Shown: one piece after another, positions 28,517 to 38,717 of the stretch
How the letters are laid out: each line of letters opens with the position of its first letter
Position numbering within the stretch: the first letter of the stretch is position 1
Source of the DNA: Marinifilum fragile JCM 15579
Lineage (GTDB): Bacteria > Bacteroidota > Bacteroidia > Bacteroidales > Marinifilaceae
Direction of reading: 5' to 3'
Assembly (NCBI RefSeq): GCF_001310955.1
Contig: NZ_BAZX01000029.1
Span: forward strand, 1-56,009
DNA: 56,009 bases
Program-made: the position numbers and the translations under genes
The notes under the pieces: model-generated
What the model saw: only the letters and a program-made list of their open reading frames with translations
Database searches by the model: none
What the model was told of the DNA's origin: nothing

Positions 28517-30049
28517 ATGAAAAAAAGTTATTTAAACATGCTGTGGCTAATGATCGCTGCACTAATCCTGGCAAGTTGTAGTAGCGATGATGATCCTATT
28601 ATCCCTAAACTATCGCTCACTGCTGATGTAATTGAAATTTCGGAAATGGCTACTTCTGCTTTGGTTGTAAAAGTAAATGCTGATGCTCCAATTGAAACAG
28701 CTTATACTGTAGGTATTGCTTTATCGGGTACAGCTGTTGAGGGAGTAAACTATCAGGAAATTGCAAAGACGGTAATCATTCCTGCTAATCAAACTAAAGC
28801 TAATATTTTTGTTACTCCGATTAATGTTTCGGCAATCGAGGACAGTAAAGTTGTGAATATTGCATTACAAGCTGGTACAGGTTATGAATTATCTACTCCT
28901 GCAAATGTAGACATTATTATTGTTGACAATGCAAATCCTCCTTCTGATGCTCCTGAAGTATCGTTTGCAACTTCTAACATGGTTACGAATCCATACATGG
29001 AAGAAGTAAAAACCATTACCGTTGGTTTGAGTAAAACATTTGCTACTGATATTGTAATTCCATTAACAATTACAGGTGATTTGCTTGCTGATACGGATTA
29101 CGAAATTGCTGGTTTAACTAATAATGCAATTACTATTCCTGCAGGTAATGTTTCTGCTGACTTTACTGTGACAATGAAAAATACTGCAGTTGTTGATATG
29201 GATAAAACAGTAACTTTCGGTTTTGCAACACCATCTACAACTGACTATGCTGTAAAAGCTACAGAAAATACTTTGGCAATTAATGCTGTTGATCCTCAGG
29301 TTGATTTCTCCGTTTGGTTCAATGTTGATAACCAATTCAACTACCTGTATGCACAGTGGAATACTCAAGACAATGTTTATATTACCGATGCCGACGCTTA
29401 TTGGTTGAAGCGTTACTATTGGGATGTAATCGATGGAGCGTGGAAAACACTAACAGGTGAGCATTACATGCACATAACTCCTAACGATGGTAACCAATGG
29501 GGCGAAGTGGTAAATATCTTCAAGAAAGAAATGGGAGGTAAGTTTATTGATATTGTTGAGCAGGAAAGATATGAAATTCAGGCGTTCGATTATTTAGGTC
29601 TTACTAAATATTTCTCAAACGAAGCTACTTACGGAAAAACTTCTATTTATGCACCAGAAGGATGGTTCCGTTTTGTTTCTACTGATGCTTCAGCATCTGA
29701 AGGTACTGTTGTTGTTCCTGCTCAAACATTAACTCTTTACAAAATTAAAGAAGGTGTAGATTGGAAAGCTAAAACAACAGTAGATGTTAATGGTAGTGCA
29801 GAAAGCTATTATTTCTGGTACGAAGATTCAAGAAATACTCAAGGTGATCTTTCTCTATCAACCAATGTAACTCCGGTTTCTATTGAAGTTGCTAAGTCTG
29901 TTGGTACTTACAATATTGCAACCAAAGAAGTTCAGGTTGATATTACTTTCACCTGTGATGACGCTGATTTGAATATCGACCCTAAGTATATCTATGCTCA
30001 AGAAGGAGATACTTATACAATTAGAATTAAATACATTAACAGATACTAG
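28517..30049 (+). CDS. Calx-beta domain lipoprotein associated with SusCD
   Basis: A 510-residue outer-membrane lipoprotein (signal ends LASC21SSDDD). Two Calx-beta-like beta-sandwich domains follow, about 30-135 and 140-250; the first has the marker pattern GTAVEGVNYQEI...VIIPANQT. Residues about 255-510 form an aromatic-rich domain I do not recognise. Surface lipoproteins in this position of a SusCD locus usually bind the substrate. It is the fourth gene of the operon; a large palindrome follows it. Confidence 0.78.
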   Translation: MKKSYLNMLWLMIAALILASCSSDDDPIIPKLSLTADVIEISEMATSALVVKVNADAPIETAYTVGIALSGTAVEGVNYQEIAKTVIIPANQTKANIFVTPINVSAIEDSKVVNIALQAGTGYELSTPANVDIIIVDNANPPSDAPEVSFATSNMVTNPYMEEVKTITVGLSKTFATDIVIPLTITGDLLADTDYEIAGLTNNAITIPAGNVSADFTVTMKNTAVVDMDKTVTFGFATPSTTDYAVKATENTLAINAVDPQVDFSVWFNVDNQFNYLYAQWNTQDNVYITDADAYWLKRYYWDVIDGAWKTLTGEHYMHITPNDGNQWGEVVNIFKKEMGGKFIDIVEQERYEIQAFDYLGLTKYFSNEATYGKTSIYAPEGWFRFVSTDASASEGTVVVPAQTLTLYKIKEGVDWKAKTTVDVNGSAESYYFWYEDSRNTQGDLSLSTNVTPVSIEVAKSVGTYNIATKEVQVDITFTCDDADLNIDPKYIYAQEGDTYTIRIKYINRY

Positions 30050-30057
30050 TATTGACA

Positions 30058-30087
30058 ATAAGTGATCGGCAATTGCCGATCGCTTAT
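30058..30087. repeat. 30-bp near-perfect palindrome
   Basis: The core GATCGGCAATTGCCGATC (30064-30081) is a perfect 18-bp palindrome. Arms ATAAG/CTTAT extend it to 30 bp with one T-G position. It sits between the Calx-beta lipoprotein and the metzincin gene and lacks a T-run. It could be an attenuating hairpin or a protein-binding site. Confidence 0.6.
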
Positions 30088-30133
30088 CTATATTTTATTC
30101 AGAAACAAGCCACAAAACTATAAATAACAAAAA

Positions 30134-32491
30134 ATGTTTCGATTTAAATTATCTTTTCTCTTCATTATAAATTTGATGGTGTTTCACCTATCCGTGAATG
30201 CGCAGTCGAATAATGCAGTATTAGCAAAAAAATACCAGACTTTGGTAAGCAAAGCTGAAATCAGCGACAGCGGGTTTATTAGCATTCATTTGAATGATAA
30301 TGATTTGTGGCTTGAAATTCCCGATAGCATTATGGGGAGAGATTTGTTAATTGGCAGCCGGGTGGAAGAGATTAGCTCTACCAAAAATGCAGTTGCAGGC
30401 CAAATGATGCACAACCCAATGTTGGTAAGGTTTAGCCAGGATGATAAGAGTGTGTATTTACATGTAATAGATACTGAGAACGTAATGGATGCCAAGGATC
30501 CAATCAGTATTTCTTTCGATCGAAACAACATTCAAACCATTTATACTGCTTTTAAGATAGAAGCTAGAAACGCAAGGAATGATGCATCAGTAATTGATGT
30601 GACAAAATTCTTTAGCAACCAAATTCCTCAAATTTCTCCATTTGGAGGAGGAGGCAGTGGGAAAGTAATCCCTGAGGTAACAAAGACTACCGATGCCAGA
30701 GCCTATGATGGCAATGTTGAAATTATTACTCAAATGGGATTTATGGGGAAGCGCAGTCAATTTATGTGTTCATTGCATCGCTCAATTGTTTTACTTCCCA
30801 AAGAACCTATGCAACCTCGTTTAGCGAGTGCCCAAATTAACTACTACGAAGAAGTAAGAAAAGAACTGTCATCTGAATATATAGATGTGAAAAACTACTC
30901 ATATATAAGAAGATGGAGACTAGAACCTAAAAAGGAAGACATTCAAAAACATAAGAATGGCAAATTGGTTGAACCTACGAAACCAATTGTCTTTTACGTG
31001 GACAATTCGTTTCCGGAAAAATGGAAACCATTTATTAAGGCTGGTATTGAAGATTGGCAAATGGCATTTGAGAGAATTGGATTCAAGAATGCAATAATTG
31101 CTAAGGATTATCCGGTAAACGATACATATTTCCATGCTAACGATTTTACAAACAATTGCTTTAGATACATTACAACGGAAAAGGCAAATGCAATGGGTAA
31201 CCATTGGATTGATCCTCGCTCCGGAGAAATCCTTCAGGGAGATGTGCTGTTTTATCACAACGTAATTAGCAAATTGTACCAGTGGCGTTTTTCTCAGACA
31301 GCGGCAAACGATCCTGCCATTAGAGGAAATATGAATGATGTTTCAGATGCAATAATGGGTGAGTTAATTCGTTATGCAGCAGCTCATGAAATTGGACACT
31401 CTTTGGGCATGAAGCACAACTATCGTGCATCCTATGCTTTCCCTGTAGATTCATTGCGCTCGCCAAGTTTTACCAAGAAATATGGAACTGCCGCTTCAAT
31501 TATGGATTATGCCCGCAACAATTACATCGCTCAGGCTAAAGACAAAGGAGTATGCTTAACCCCACCTTTATTGGGAGTATATGATTACTTTGCGATTAAA
31601 TGGGCATACCAACCTATTTACGAGGCAAATACTTCAGAAGAAGAAAAGGCAACATTGAACAGGTGGTTCGAAGAACGTAGCAAAGATGATATGTATTTGT
31701 TTGGTGCTAAAAATGGTATGGGAGATGGAACTTTAGATCCTTCTGTTTTAACAGAATCCTTGGGAAATGATGTGGTGAAAGCAAGCCGTTACGGTGCTGT
31801 AAACGCAAAGCTAATCATGAAGAATTTGATTGAATGGTCTGCTGCTGATGAGCTTGGAGATGATCATTTGCGTTGGATGTACGATGGTGTAATCAAACAG
31901 TACAACAGGTACTTTAAACATGTTGAAGCCAGATTGGGTGGTGTTTTCGAATTTGATGTTACCAATGAGATGCATCCTGAAAAATATGTGGCAGTAAGTC
32001 GCGAAAAACAAAAGGAAGCATTAGACTATATCATGGATGAATTACTTGGCCAATTTGATTGGATGAAGAGTGAAGATTTAGAGAAAAGATTGGGAAGTCT
32101 GGATGAAGAGATCATTAAAGCACAAGGAAAAAAGATTGAAGATCTTTTGAATAGAGCTGTTCTGGTTAGAATGTATACATGCACAACAGAATCAAAAGAT
32201 CCATACTCGGTAAGTGAATATCTATCAGATATTACAAAGAGACTATTTAATTTATCGGCTAAAAAGCAAAGTACAGACTGGGTGAGAAATCTACAGGTAG
32301 AATATGTAAAAGGTTTACAGAAACTATTGAAAGATAATGCTGACAAAAGTGGTCATGTATTTAATAATCTGATCATGGCTGATATTCATTCAGAGTTGGA
32401 ATCTATTAAGAATATTGCAAACAAAAGAGCTGAAAAGGGAAATGAAAATGTAAAAAAACATTTTTCCTTCCTTACATATATTTTGGAGTAG
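30134..32491 (+). CDS. Secreted zinc-dependent metalloprotease (DUF5117/DUF4953 metzincin)
   Basis: A 785-residue envelope protein with an N-terminal signal (ending VNAQS). The zinc-binding motif AAHEIGHSLGMKHNYRAS (near residue 417) is a full metzincin HExxHxxGxxH. The preceding region (GQMMHNPMLVRFSQDD, RVEEIS) matches the DUF5118/DUF5117 pair typical of Bacteroidota zinc-dependent metalloproteases. The C-terminal 300 residues contain the Met-turn (ASIMDYARNN). It lies 84 bases after the SusCD-associated lipoprotein and is probably part of the same transcript, supporting protein degradation as the operon's purpose. Confidence 0.9.
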   Translation: MFRFKLSFLFIINLMVFHLSVNAQSNNAVLAKKYQTLVSKAEISDSGFISIHLNDNDLWLEIPDSIMGRDLLIGSRVEEISSTKNAVAGQMMHNPMLVRFSQDDKSVYLHVIDTENVMDAKDPISISFDRNNIQTIYTAFKIEARNARNDASVIDVTKFFSNQIPQISPFGGGGSGKVIPEVTKTTDARAYDGNVEIITQMGFMGKRSQFMCSLHRSIVLLPKEPMQPRLASAQINYYEEVRKELSSEYIDVKNYSYIRRWRLEPKKEDIQKHKNGKLVEPTKPIVFYVDNSFPEKWKPFIKAGIEDWQMAFERIGFKNAIIAKDYPVNDTYFHANDFTNNCFRYITTEKANAMGNHWIDPRSGEILQGDVLFYHNVISKLYQWRFSQTAANDPAIRGNMNDVSDAIMGELIRYAAAHEIGHSLGMKHNYRASYAFPVDSLRSPSFTKKYGTAASIMDYARNNYIAQAKDKGVCLTPPLLGVYDYFAIKWAYQPIYEANTSEEEKATLNRWFEERSKDDMYLFGAKNGMGDGTLDPSVLTESLGNDVVKASRYGAVNAKLIMKNLIEWSAADELGDDHLRWMYDGVIKQYNRYFKHVEARLGGVFEFDVTNEMHPEKYVAVSREKQKEALDYIMDELLGQFDWMKSEDLEKRLGSLDEEIIKAQGKKIEDLLNRAVLVRMYTCTTESKDPYSVSEYLSDITKRLFNLSAKKQSTDWVRNLQVEYVKGLQKLLKDNADKSGHVFNNLIMADIHSELESIKNIANKRAEKGNENVKKHFSFLTYILE

Positions 32492-32513
32492 TAGAAGAAA
32501 GTAGCAATAACAC

Positions 32514-32582
32514 TTAACCCTAAATCCCCTAAAAGGGACTTTTCTAGTTCAATTGATTTAAGCCTTTTAGGGGGTTGAGGTA
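32514..32582. repeat. CCCCTAAAAGG inverted-repeat element (REP/MITE-like)
   Basis: CCCCTAAAAGG (32526-32536) and its complement CCTTTTAGGGG (32563-32573) flank a 26-base loop. The outer parts AACCCTAAAT and GTTGAGGT also pair partially. Elements of this sequence type recur in intergenic regions of Bacteroidota genomes as palindromic extragenic repeats. It sits between the metzincin gene and the S46 peptidase gene and could act as a transcript hairpin. Confidence 0.6.
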
Positions 32583-32627
32583 GAAGGAATTTGTCAAATA
32601 AAACAAGCTTACAACTAAATACTTAAA

Positions 32628-34787
32628 ATGCTTAGACTAAAATTATTATTGATTTGTCTGGTGCTGTCAGTAGCATCGGTAAAGGCAGACGAAGGAATGT
32701 GGATTCCATCTCTATTGAAAAAATACAATATCAAAGACATGAAAAAGGCAGGATTCAAACTATCTGCCCAAGATGTTTACGATATCAATACAATATGCCT
32801 GAAAGATGCCATTCTTGGATTGGCAACAAAAAGCAATCCGACTACATTCTCAGGAAGCGGATCTTTTATTTCGGAATCAGGATTAGTATTAACCAATCAT
32901 CATACAGCAGTTTCGTATTTGCACAAACATAGTAGCGAGGAGCATAACTATCTTAAGAATGGATTTTATGCGCAAACACAAGCAGAAGAGTTGCCAGCAA
33001 AAGGTTTAACATTAGCGCGCCTGGTTCGAATGGATGATGTGACTGAATCTTTGCTAAAAGAAACTGAAGGTTTAGGTGATGCGGAAAAAAGCAGCTTAAT
33101 AGATTCAAGAGCTAAAGAACTTACGGCAAAGGCAAAAGAAGGAAATCATTACAAGATAAAAGTGAAGTCTTACTTTGGTGGAACTCAATATTTCCTTGAA
33201 GTATATGAGATCTATCACGATGTCAGAATTGTTGCAATGCCTCCTTTGTCATTGGGAAAATTTGGTGGAGAAACCGATAACTGGAAATGGCCAAGACAAT
33301 CGGCAGATTTTGCGATACTTAGAGTATATGGAGACTCTAACAATGAATCGTTGAAATATTCGATTGCGAATACTCCACTTAAGCCTGCGAACCATCTTGA
33401 TCTATCATTGAAAGGATACCAGGATGGTGATTTTGCAATGGTATATGGTTTTCCTGGTAGTACAAAGCAATATGTAACAGCCAGAGCCATTGAACAGATT
33501 GTTGATGTTACAAATTACCACGGAATCAAGATCAGGGATGCCAAAATGAAAATCATTAAAGATGCCATGAATAAAAATGAAGATTTATGGTTGAAATATT
33601 CCGATTTCATGGCGAAAACATCTAACCGTTTGTTGCGATGGAAGGCAGAACTTCGCGGTATTGAAAAACTAGATTTGATTAAGCTGAAAAAGAAGGAAGA
33701 AGAAGAATTTACAGCTTGGCTTAATTCCTCTGAAGAACGTAAAGAAAAATATGCAGATATCATTCCTGGAATTGAATCGTGTGTTGCACGTTTAGATACC
33801 ATCGAAAAATTGAATATGTATGTTTTCGAGGGTGGTATCAGTGGTGGAAATTTTGTTGCTTTTGCAGGTAAGTTTGATATGCTGAATGCCATAAGTTCTC
33901 GTAAGAATGTGAACGAAAAACGCCTGAACAAAGAGTTGAGAAAACTAAGAGTTGAAGCCTCAAACTTCTACAACGCTTATGATGTGGAAACGGAGAAGGC
34001 CTTCTTAAAAACTCTTGTTGCTTTATATGATAAAAATGTTGGAGATCAATACAAGCCAGCTGCGATTGTCAATGCACGAAAAAAATACAATGGTGATTTC
34101 GACAAGTATATTGATGATATTTTTAGTAGGTCACTGTTTGCATCGAAGGAAAGCTTATATAAGTTTCTAAAATATTTCACAAAAGAGGATCGTGAAAAGT
34201 TAGCAAACGACCCAGTATTCGATTTATGCTTGAGCTACTTCTTAATCAACAAAGACATGGTATACATGCAACGTGCTACCATCAGAAAGGAGTATGGAAA
34301 ATATCATAAGAGATATTTACAAGCAGTAAAAATAATGAAAGGTGACGAAAAAATCATTGCTGATGCAAACAGAAGTCTCAGAGTATCATATGGAAATATT
34401 GTTGGGATTAATGATGAAGGAATAGAATACTCTTATATGTCTGACTTAAATGATTTGGTTGAGAAAAGTAAGAAAGACGTTAAAACTTATGAAGTTCCAA
34501 ATGGATACCTTGAGTCTTGCGAAAAAGCAATTCAGGAATCGAAGAAAAAAATTCCAACTTGTTTTATCAGCAACTGTCACACCACAGGAGGAAATTCAGG
34601 TAGTCCTGTTTTAGATGCCAAAGGGAGATTAATTGGTTTGAACTTCGATAGTGCAGGTAACGGATTGGTAGGCGATTACAAGTTTATGCCTGAGCTTACC
34701 CGTCAGATATCTGTAGACATTCGCTATGTAAGATTTGTATTGGAACATCAGCTAAAAGCAAATGCTTTATTGGAGGAGTGGAAGTAA
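32628..34787 (+). CDS. S46-family dipeptidyl-peptidase (DPP7/DPP11-like)
   Basis: A 719-residue periplasmic serine peptidase that removes N-terminal dipeptides. A signal peptide (ending VKA20) precedes DEGMWIPSLL, the conserved S46 start. The nucleophile is Ser657 in GGNSGSPV; the catalytic His is in TNHHTAV (91-92). Residues 657 to 675 correspond to the stretch ending at the S1-specificity position, which is Gly in DPP7 and Arg in DPP11; here it is Ser675 (NFDS). Length is normal. The enzyme should act on peptides imported by SusCD. Confidence 0.93.
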   Translation: MLRLKLLLICLVLSVASVKADEGMWIPSLLKKYNIKDMKKAGFKLSAQDVYDINTICLKDAILGLATKSNPTTFSGSGSFISESGLVLTNHHTAVSYLHKHSSEEHNYLKNGFYAQTQAEELPAKGLTLARLVRMDDVTESLLKETEGLGDAEKSSLIDSRAKELTAKAKEGNHYKIKVKSYFGGTQYFLEVYEIYHDVRIVAMPPLSLGKFGGETDNWKWPRQSADFAILRVYGDSNNESLKYSIANTPLKPANHLDLSLKGYQDGDFAMVYGFPGSTKQYVTARAIEQIVDVTNYHGIKIRDAKMKIIKDAMNKNEDLWLKYSDFMAKTSNRLLRWKAELRGIEKLDLIKLKKKEEEEFTAWLNSSEERKEKYADIIPGIESCVARLDTIEKLNMYVFEGGISGGNFVAFAGKFDMLNAISSRKNVNEKRLNKELRKLRVEASNFYNAYDVETEKAFLKTLVALYDKNVGDQYKPAAIVNARKKYNGDFDKYIDDIFSRSLFASKESLYKFLKYFTKEDREKLANDPVFDLCLSYFLINKDMVYMQRATIRKEYGKYHKRYLQAVKIMKGDEKIIADANRSLRVSYGNIVGINDEGIEYSYMSDLNDLVEKSKKDVKTYEVPNGYLESCEKAIQESKKKIPTCFISNCHTTGGNSGSPVLDAKGRLIGLNFDSAGNGLVGDYKFMPELTRQISVDIRYVRFVLEHQLKANALLEEWK

Positions 34788-34824
34788 TACTTTGACGAAA
34801 CTTATGAGATAAAAACATTTACTT

Positions 34825-35655
34825 ATGAAACATTCACACTATCTAATCTTGATTGCATTGCTACTATCAGCATGTAATTCTTACGATCATGAGTCCTATA
34901 TTGCTCAATTTAAAGCTGATTTTGATAATGAAATTAACAGTTATCAAGTGAGTGCACAGGATTCTGTTCGTCTTCTTAAGGAAAACAAGCAAAGCATTCA
35001 GGAATTTCGAACCGAAAAGATTGCAAACGATCGTTTCTACATTGATAATTATTCGTGGTACCAGTTGGGTAAAAATCTAATGTTATCACCTGAGGAAGCC
35101 AAAGTAGAAGCCAACAAATATGGTTTTAGTCATCCTTATTACTTTCTGGAATTTTTAAAGAGCGAAAATACCAAGGGACCAGTTAAAAAGCAGGTGATGA
35201 AAGATGTGCGCAATCGCTTGTACGAAAAACATGGAAAGGACTCGGTTGAGATCTATGCTTGCATTGCCAAAGATTTATTTCAAGCTGTAAAAAGGCATGA
35301 AAAATCTAAATACTACTTCTTTTTAAAGGTAGATTTTGAAAAGGTGAAATATGCAAGTGACAAACAAAAGAGAGTTGCTGCACAAATGACGCAGGGAGCA
35401 TTTAAAAGATTGCTGGAAAAAACAGTTGTAAAAGACAATCTCTATCATATTACCATTACCAAAGGAGAGGAGATAGGTATTTCTGAAGATCTGTTCGTAA
35501 TTGGAAAAGGACTGTTAGATGAATCGAATCTAGGATTTATCAAGATGAGAAAAACTCAGCCTAATAATATGGTGGATTTAGATCCTAGCCAAGCAAGATT
35601 GGTAAATTTTGATTGGGATAGTGCATATAGTTTTTACAAAAGATATGTGAAGTAA
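34825..35655 (+). CDS. Lipoprotein with PEEAK/GF-HPY motif
   Basis: A 276-residue lipoprotein (signal ends LLSAC17NSYDH). Near residue 92 it carries PEEAKVEANKYGFSHPYYF, closely matching the secreted protein at 21093-21698. I know no named family for it. The rest is mixed alpha/beta with many lysines (KSKYYFFLKVDFEKVKY). It is 37 bases after the S46 peptidase gene and is the last gene before a terminator, so it probably belongs to the peptide-use operon. Function unknown. Confidence 0.7.
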   Translation: MKHSHYLILIALLLSACNSYDHESYIAQFKADFDNEINSYQVSAQDSVRLLKENKQSIQEFRTEKIANDRFYIDNYSWYQLGKNLMLSPEEAKVEANKYGFSHPYYFLEFLKSENTKGPVKKQVMKDVRNRLYEKHGKDSVEIYACIAKDLFQAVKRHEKSKYYFFLKVDFEKVKYASDKQKRVAAQMTQGAFKRLLEKTVVKDNLYHITITKGEEIGISEDLFVIGKGLLDESNLGFIKMRKTQPNNMVDLDPSQARLVNFDWDSAYSFYKRYVK

Positions 35656-35720
35656 TAAAAAGCATTAGGTATTCTAATTGTTGGTTATTAGAACATCTGA
35701 TTTAGTTAGTGTTATCGAAA

Positions 35721-35747
35721 AGAGCCCTTGCCACGGGCTCTTTTTTT
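35721..35747 (+). terminator. Terminator ending the polyferredoxin/SusCD/peptidase operon
   Basis: Stem AGAGCCC / GGGCTCT (35721-35727 and 35735-35741) with a 7-base loop and T7. Confidence 0.88.
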
Positions 35748-35829
35748 GTTTAAATGATAAATAAGAGGAAACATATTTATATCTTAATTGTTTGTACAGA
35801 TAAGTAAGATAAAAGATAGATACAACAAA

Positions 35830-38174
35830 ATGAGAAAGCAACTATCCTTCCTTTTTATATTCTTTGCCTTTAATTGCTATTCGCAAATTAGTACTTCCAT
35901 ATCAGGATATGTTACAGATGAGACAGGAATGACCTTAATTGGTGCATCAGTTTATCTTGAAAATACAACGAAAGGGGCCATTACCAATGAGAATGGTTAT
36001 TACCAGATTACAAAAGTAAAGCCTGGATCTTATAATTTGGTGGCAAGCTATTTGGGCTATAAGAGTCAAACACGTTACAATATTGATGTTAAATCGGTAG
36101 GGAACCAGGAATATAATTTTGTTCTGGAAGAGGCCTCAACCAATCTTTCTGAGGTAACAGTTTCCAATCAGAATAAGATTACCCGACCAAGAGAGACGCC
36201 ACTTTCAACACAATCCTTATCAGCAGTTGAAATTGCCACCTATCCTGGTGGAAATAATGATGTAGTGCGTGTGGCACAAACATTTCCCGGCATATCACCA
36301 TCACCCGGAGGTTTTCGAAATGATTTGATCATTCGTGGTGGAGCTCCCAACGAATCGGTTTATTATTTGGATGGAATCGAGATCCCCAATATCAATCACT
36401 TTAGCACTCAGGGGAGCTCGGGAGGTCCGGTTGGGATGCTGAATGTATCCTTTATTGATGAAGTAATGCTTTCTACCTCGGCATTTGGCAGTCAGTACGA
36501 CAATGCACTATCCGGAGTACTTCAATTCAGTCAACGCGAAGGGAGTAGATCTTCCTATCACACCAACTTTCGCTTGAGTGCTAGCGAGGCTGCCTTAACT
36601 CACATAGGCCCATTGTTTAAAAAAGGAGAAGTGCAGGGCAAAACCAGTTACATGATTTCCGTGCGTCGTTCTTACCTTCAGTTTTTATTTGAATTGATTG
36701 GATTGCCAATACGACCCGATTATTGGGATTACCAATACAAAGTCACACACAGAATCGACAAATACAATACAATAAATCTAATTGGATTGGGATCGATTGA
36801 CGATTTTGCCGTAGATGATAGTGGAGATATTGAGGGAGATGAACTATCAATATTGGAGCAAGCTCCTTTTATCGAACAGCAGAGCAACACCATTGGGTTA
36901 AGTTGGAGGCACCGATTTAAAACGGGAAAGGGATTCATGCAGACCAGCCTTAGCAATAACTCGTTAAAGAATGATTTTTCACGTTATGAAGACAATCGAA
37001 ACCAAAGCGGCCTGTATTTTAGAAACGATTCGCGCGAAAAGGAAACAAAACTTCGTTGGACATTAACTCACTTTAAAAAGGATTGGAAGTTTCAAACCGG
37101 TTTGAATCTTCAATACAGCGATTACGAAAACAAAACCTTTGACTTGAATGATGGTTTTGCCTACAAAACAGAAATTGATTTCATAAAGTATGGTGGATTT
37201 GCCAACATCACACGAAGCTTTCTAGACGAGCGATTGGATCTTTCTTTCGGCCTTCGCATGGATGGTGACAGTTTTACCAAAGGAAACCCTTTGCTTTCGA
37301 CCTTATCGCCTCGAATGGCTTTATCTTACGAGTTTGTTGATGATTGGAAACTAAAAGTATCAGTGGGAAGATATTACAAAATAGCACCATATACCATACT
37401 TGGATTCCAGGAAAATGGAAACTTTGTGAATCAAGATGCTGATTACACCAGAAGCGATCACTTTGTGCTTGGACTGGAAAGAATATTGGGACCAGCAGCT
37501 AGCATTAGTATAGAGGCATTTTATAAGAAGTATAGCGATTACCCGGTATCCATAGCAGATCAAGTATCCTTGGCCAATAAGGGTGCCGACTTTGAGGTCC
37601 TGGGAAACGAAGCATTAGAGACTGTAGGGAAAGGAAGAAGTTATGGTCTGGAATTGCAGTTTCAGCAAAAGTTAAGCAAGAACTTTTACGGATTGCTTGC
37701 CTATACCTTTTTCTATAGCGAGTTCACAGGTTTCGATCGTAGCAAATACTTACCATCAGTATGGGACAGTCGTCACCTTTTGTCATTTACCGGAGGATAC
37801 AAGCTCAAAAAAAATTGGGAGATCAGTGCCCGTTATCGTTTTGCAGGAGAAACGCCAATTGTGCCAACCAATTTGGACGAAACATTGAATCGCTATCCCG
37901 AAATTGTTTTGGATTACAGCAGAATGGGAGAGGATAAACTGGGTGTTTTCAGTGAACTGGATGTGCGAATTGATAAAAAGTACAATTTCAAGAAACTATC
38001 ACTCGAGTTCTTCCTGGAGATACAAAACCTCTTGATGCATAAAACCCCCGAAGCTCCCGAGTACATCCTTGCAAGGATGAGAATGGAATTATCACGGAAC
38101 CTAGAAGCCTGAAGCAGGTGGTAGAAGAGGAAGGATCACCAATTCCTACCATTGGGATTGTGATTGATTTTTAA
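35830..38174 (+). CDS. TonB-dependent receptor with carboxypeptidase-like N-domain (C-terminus frameshifted)
   Basis: An outer-membrane receptor of the non-SusC type. From ATG 35830: signal peptide, carboxypeptidase-regulatory-like domain (SGYVTDETGMTLIGASVYLENTT), a plug (RVAQTFPGISPSPGGF, IIRGGAPNESVYYLDGIEIPN) and a barrel. The uninterrupted frame stops at 38112 in ELSRNLEA, without the normal final strand. In another frame the sequence continues ENGIITEPRSLKQVVEEEGSPIPTIGIVIDF to a stop at 38172-38174, ending in the terminal Phe expected of a barrel. One missing base near 38071-38076 (GCAAGG) joins them. Substrate unknown. An in-frame TTG at 35788 is less likely. Confidence 0.85.
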
Positions 38175-38717
38175 TTTGAGGTAGGGCTTCGCAATTCTAT
38201 ACTTTGTGCTTAAATATTCAAAAAGGCGGCATTAATGCTGTCTCCACAATTAAGATAATGCTGTCTCGGTTAATTCCAGGTGTTGATTTGGTAATCCAGC
38301 AAGTGATATTGTGTAAATAGATTTATTGAAGGGATAATTTATTGTTGTTTTCACTGTATTTAAATTTAACTAAAGTTCTTTAGTAAGGCAGTAAATAAAG
38401 GGAGTGATGAATTTAATGATGTAATATTGATTATTTCTAATGTCAATAAAGAAATAAATATATGTTAATAAAATATGATTTTAAATATTTGCAATTTATC
38501 CTTTAGTAACTCTATTCAAGTTTATTCTGCTTAACTATTTTGAAATTCTTTTGTACCTTAGACTATATCTATTGAAAGATGATTTTTGTGAAGCTTAAAA
38601 TAAAAATCATAAGTAGCTTCACTTTTTTTTATTTTCCATGTTTTTTAAATCGAAAAAAATAGTTTATTTGCAAGGTTCATAATTAAAAAACAACACTTAT
38701 ATTTTATGATTACATAG
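38175..38717. other. 543-base gap with direct repeat and an orphan terminator
   Basis: No credible gene. TAATGCTGTCTC occurs twice as an exact 12-bp direct repeat (38233-38244, 38256-38267). A strong terminator lies at 38588-38630. It is over 400 bases past the TonB receptor and only 88 bases before the next start, which suggests an unannotated small RNA or a leader/attenuator of the polyamine operon. Confidence 0.45.
38588..38630 (+). terminator. Orphan terminator hairpin upstream of the polyamine operon
   Basis: GTGAAGCT (38588-38595) pairs perfectly with AGCTTCAC (38615-38622), followed by eight T. It could end a small RNA, the TonB transcript, or act as an attenuator. Confidence 0.65.
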
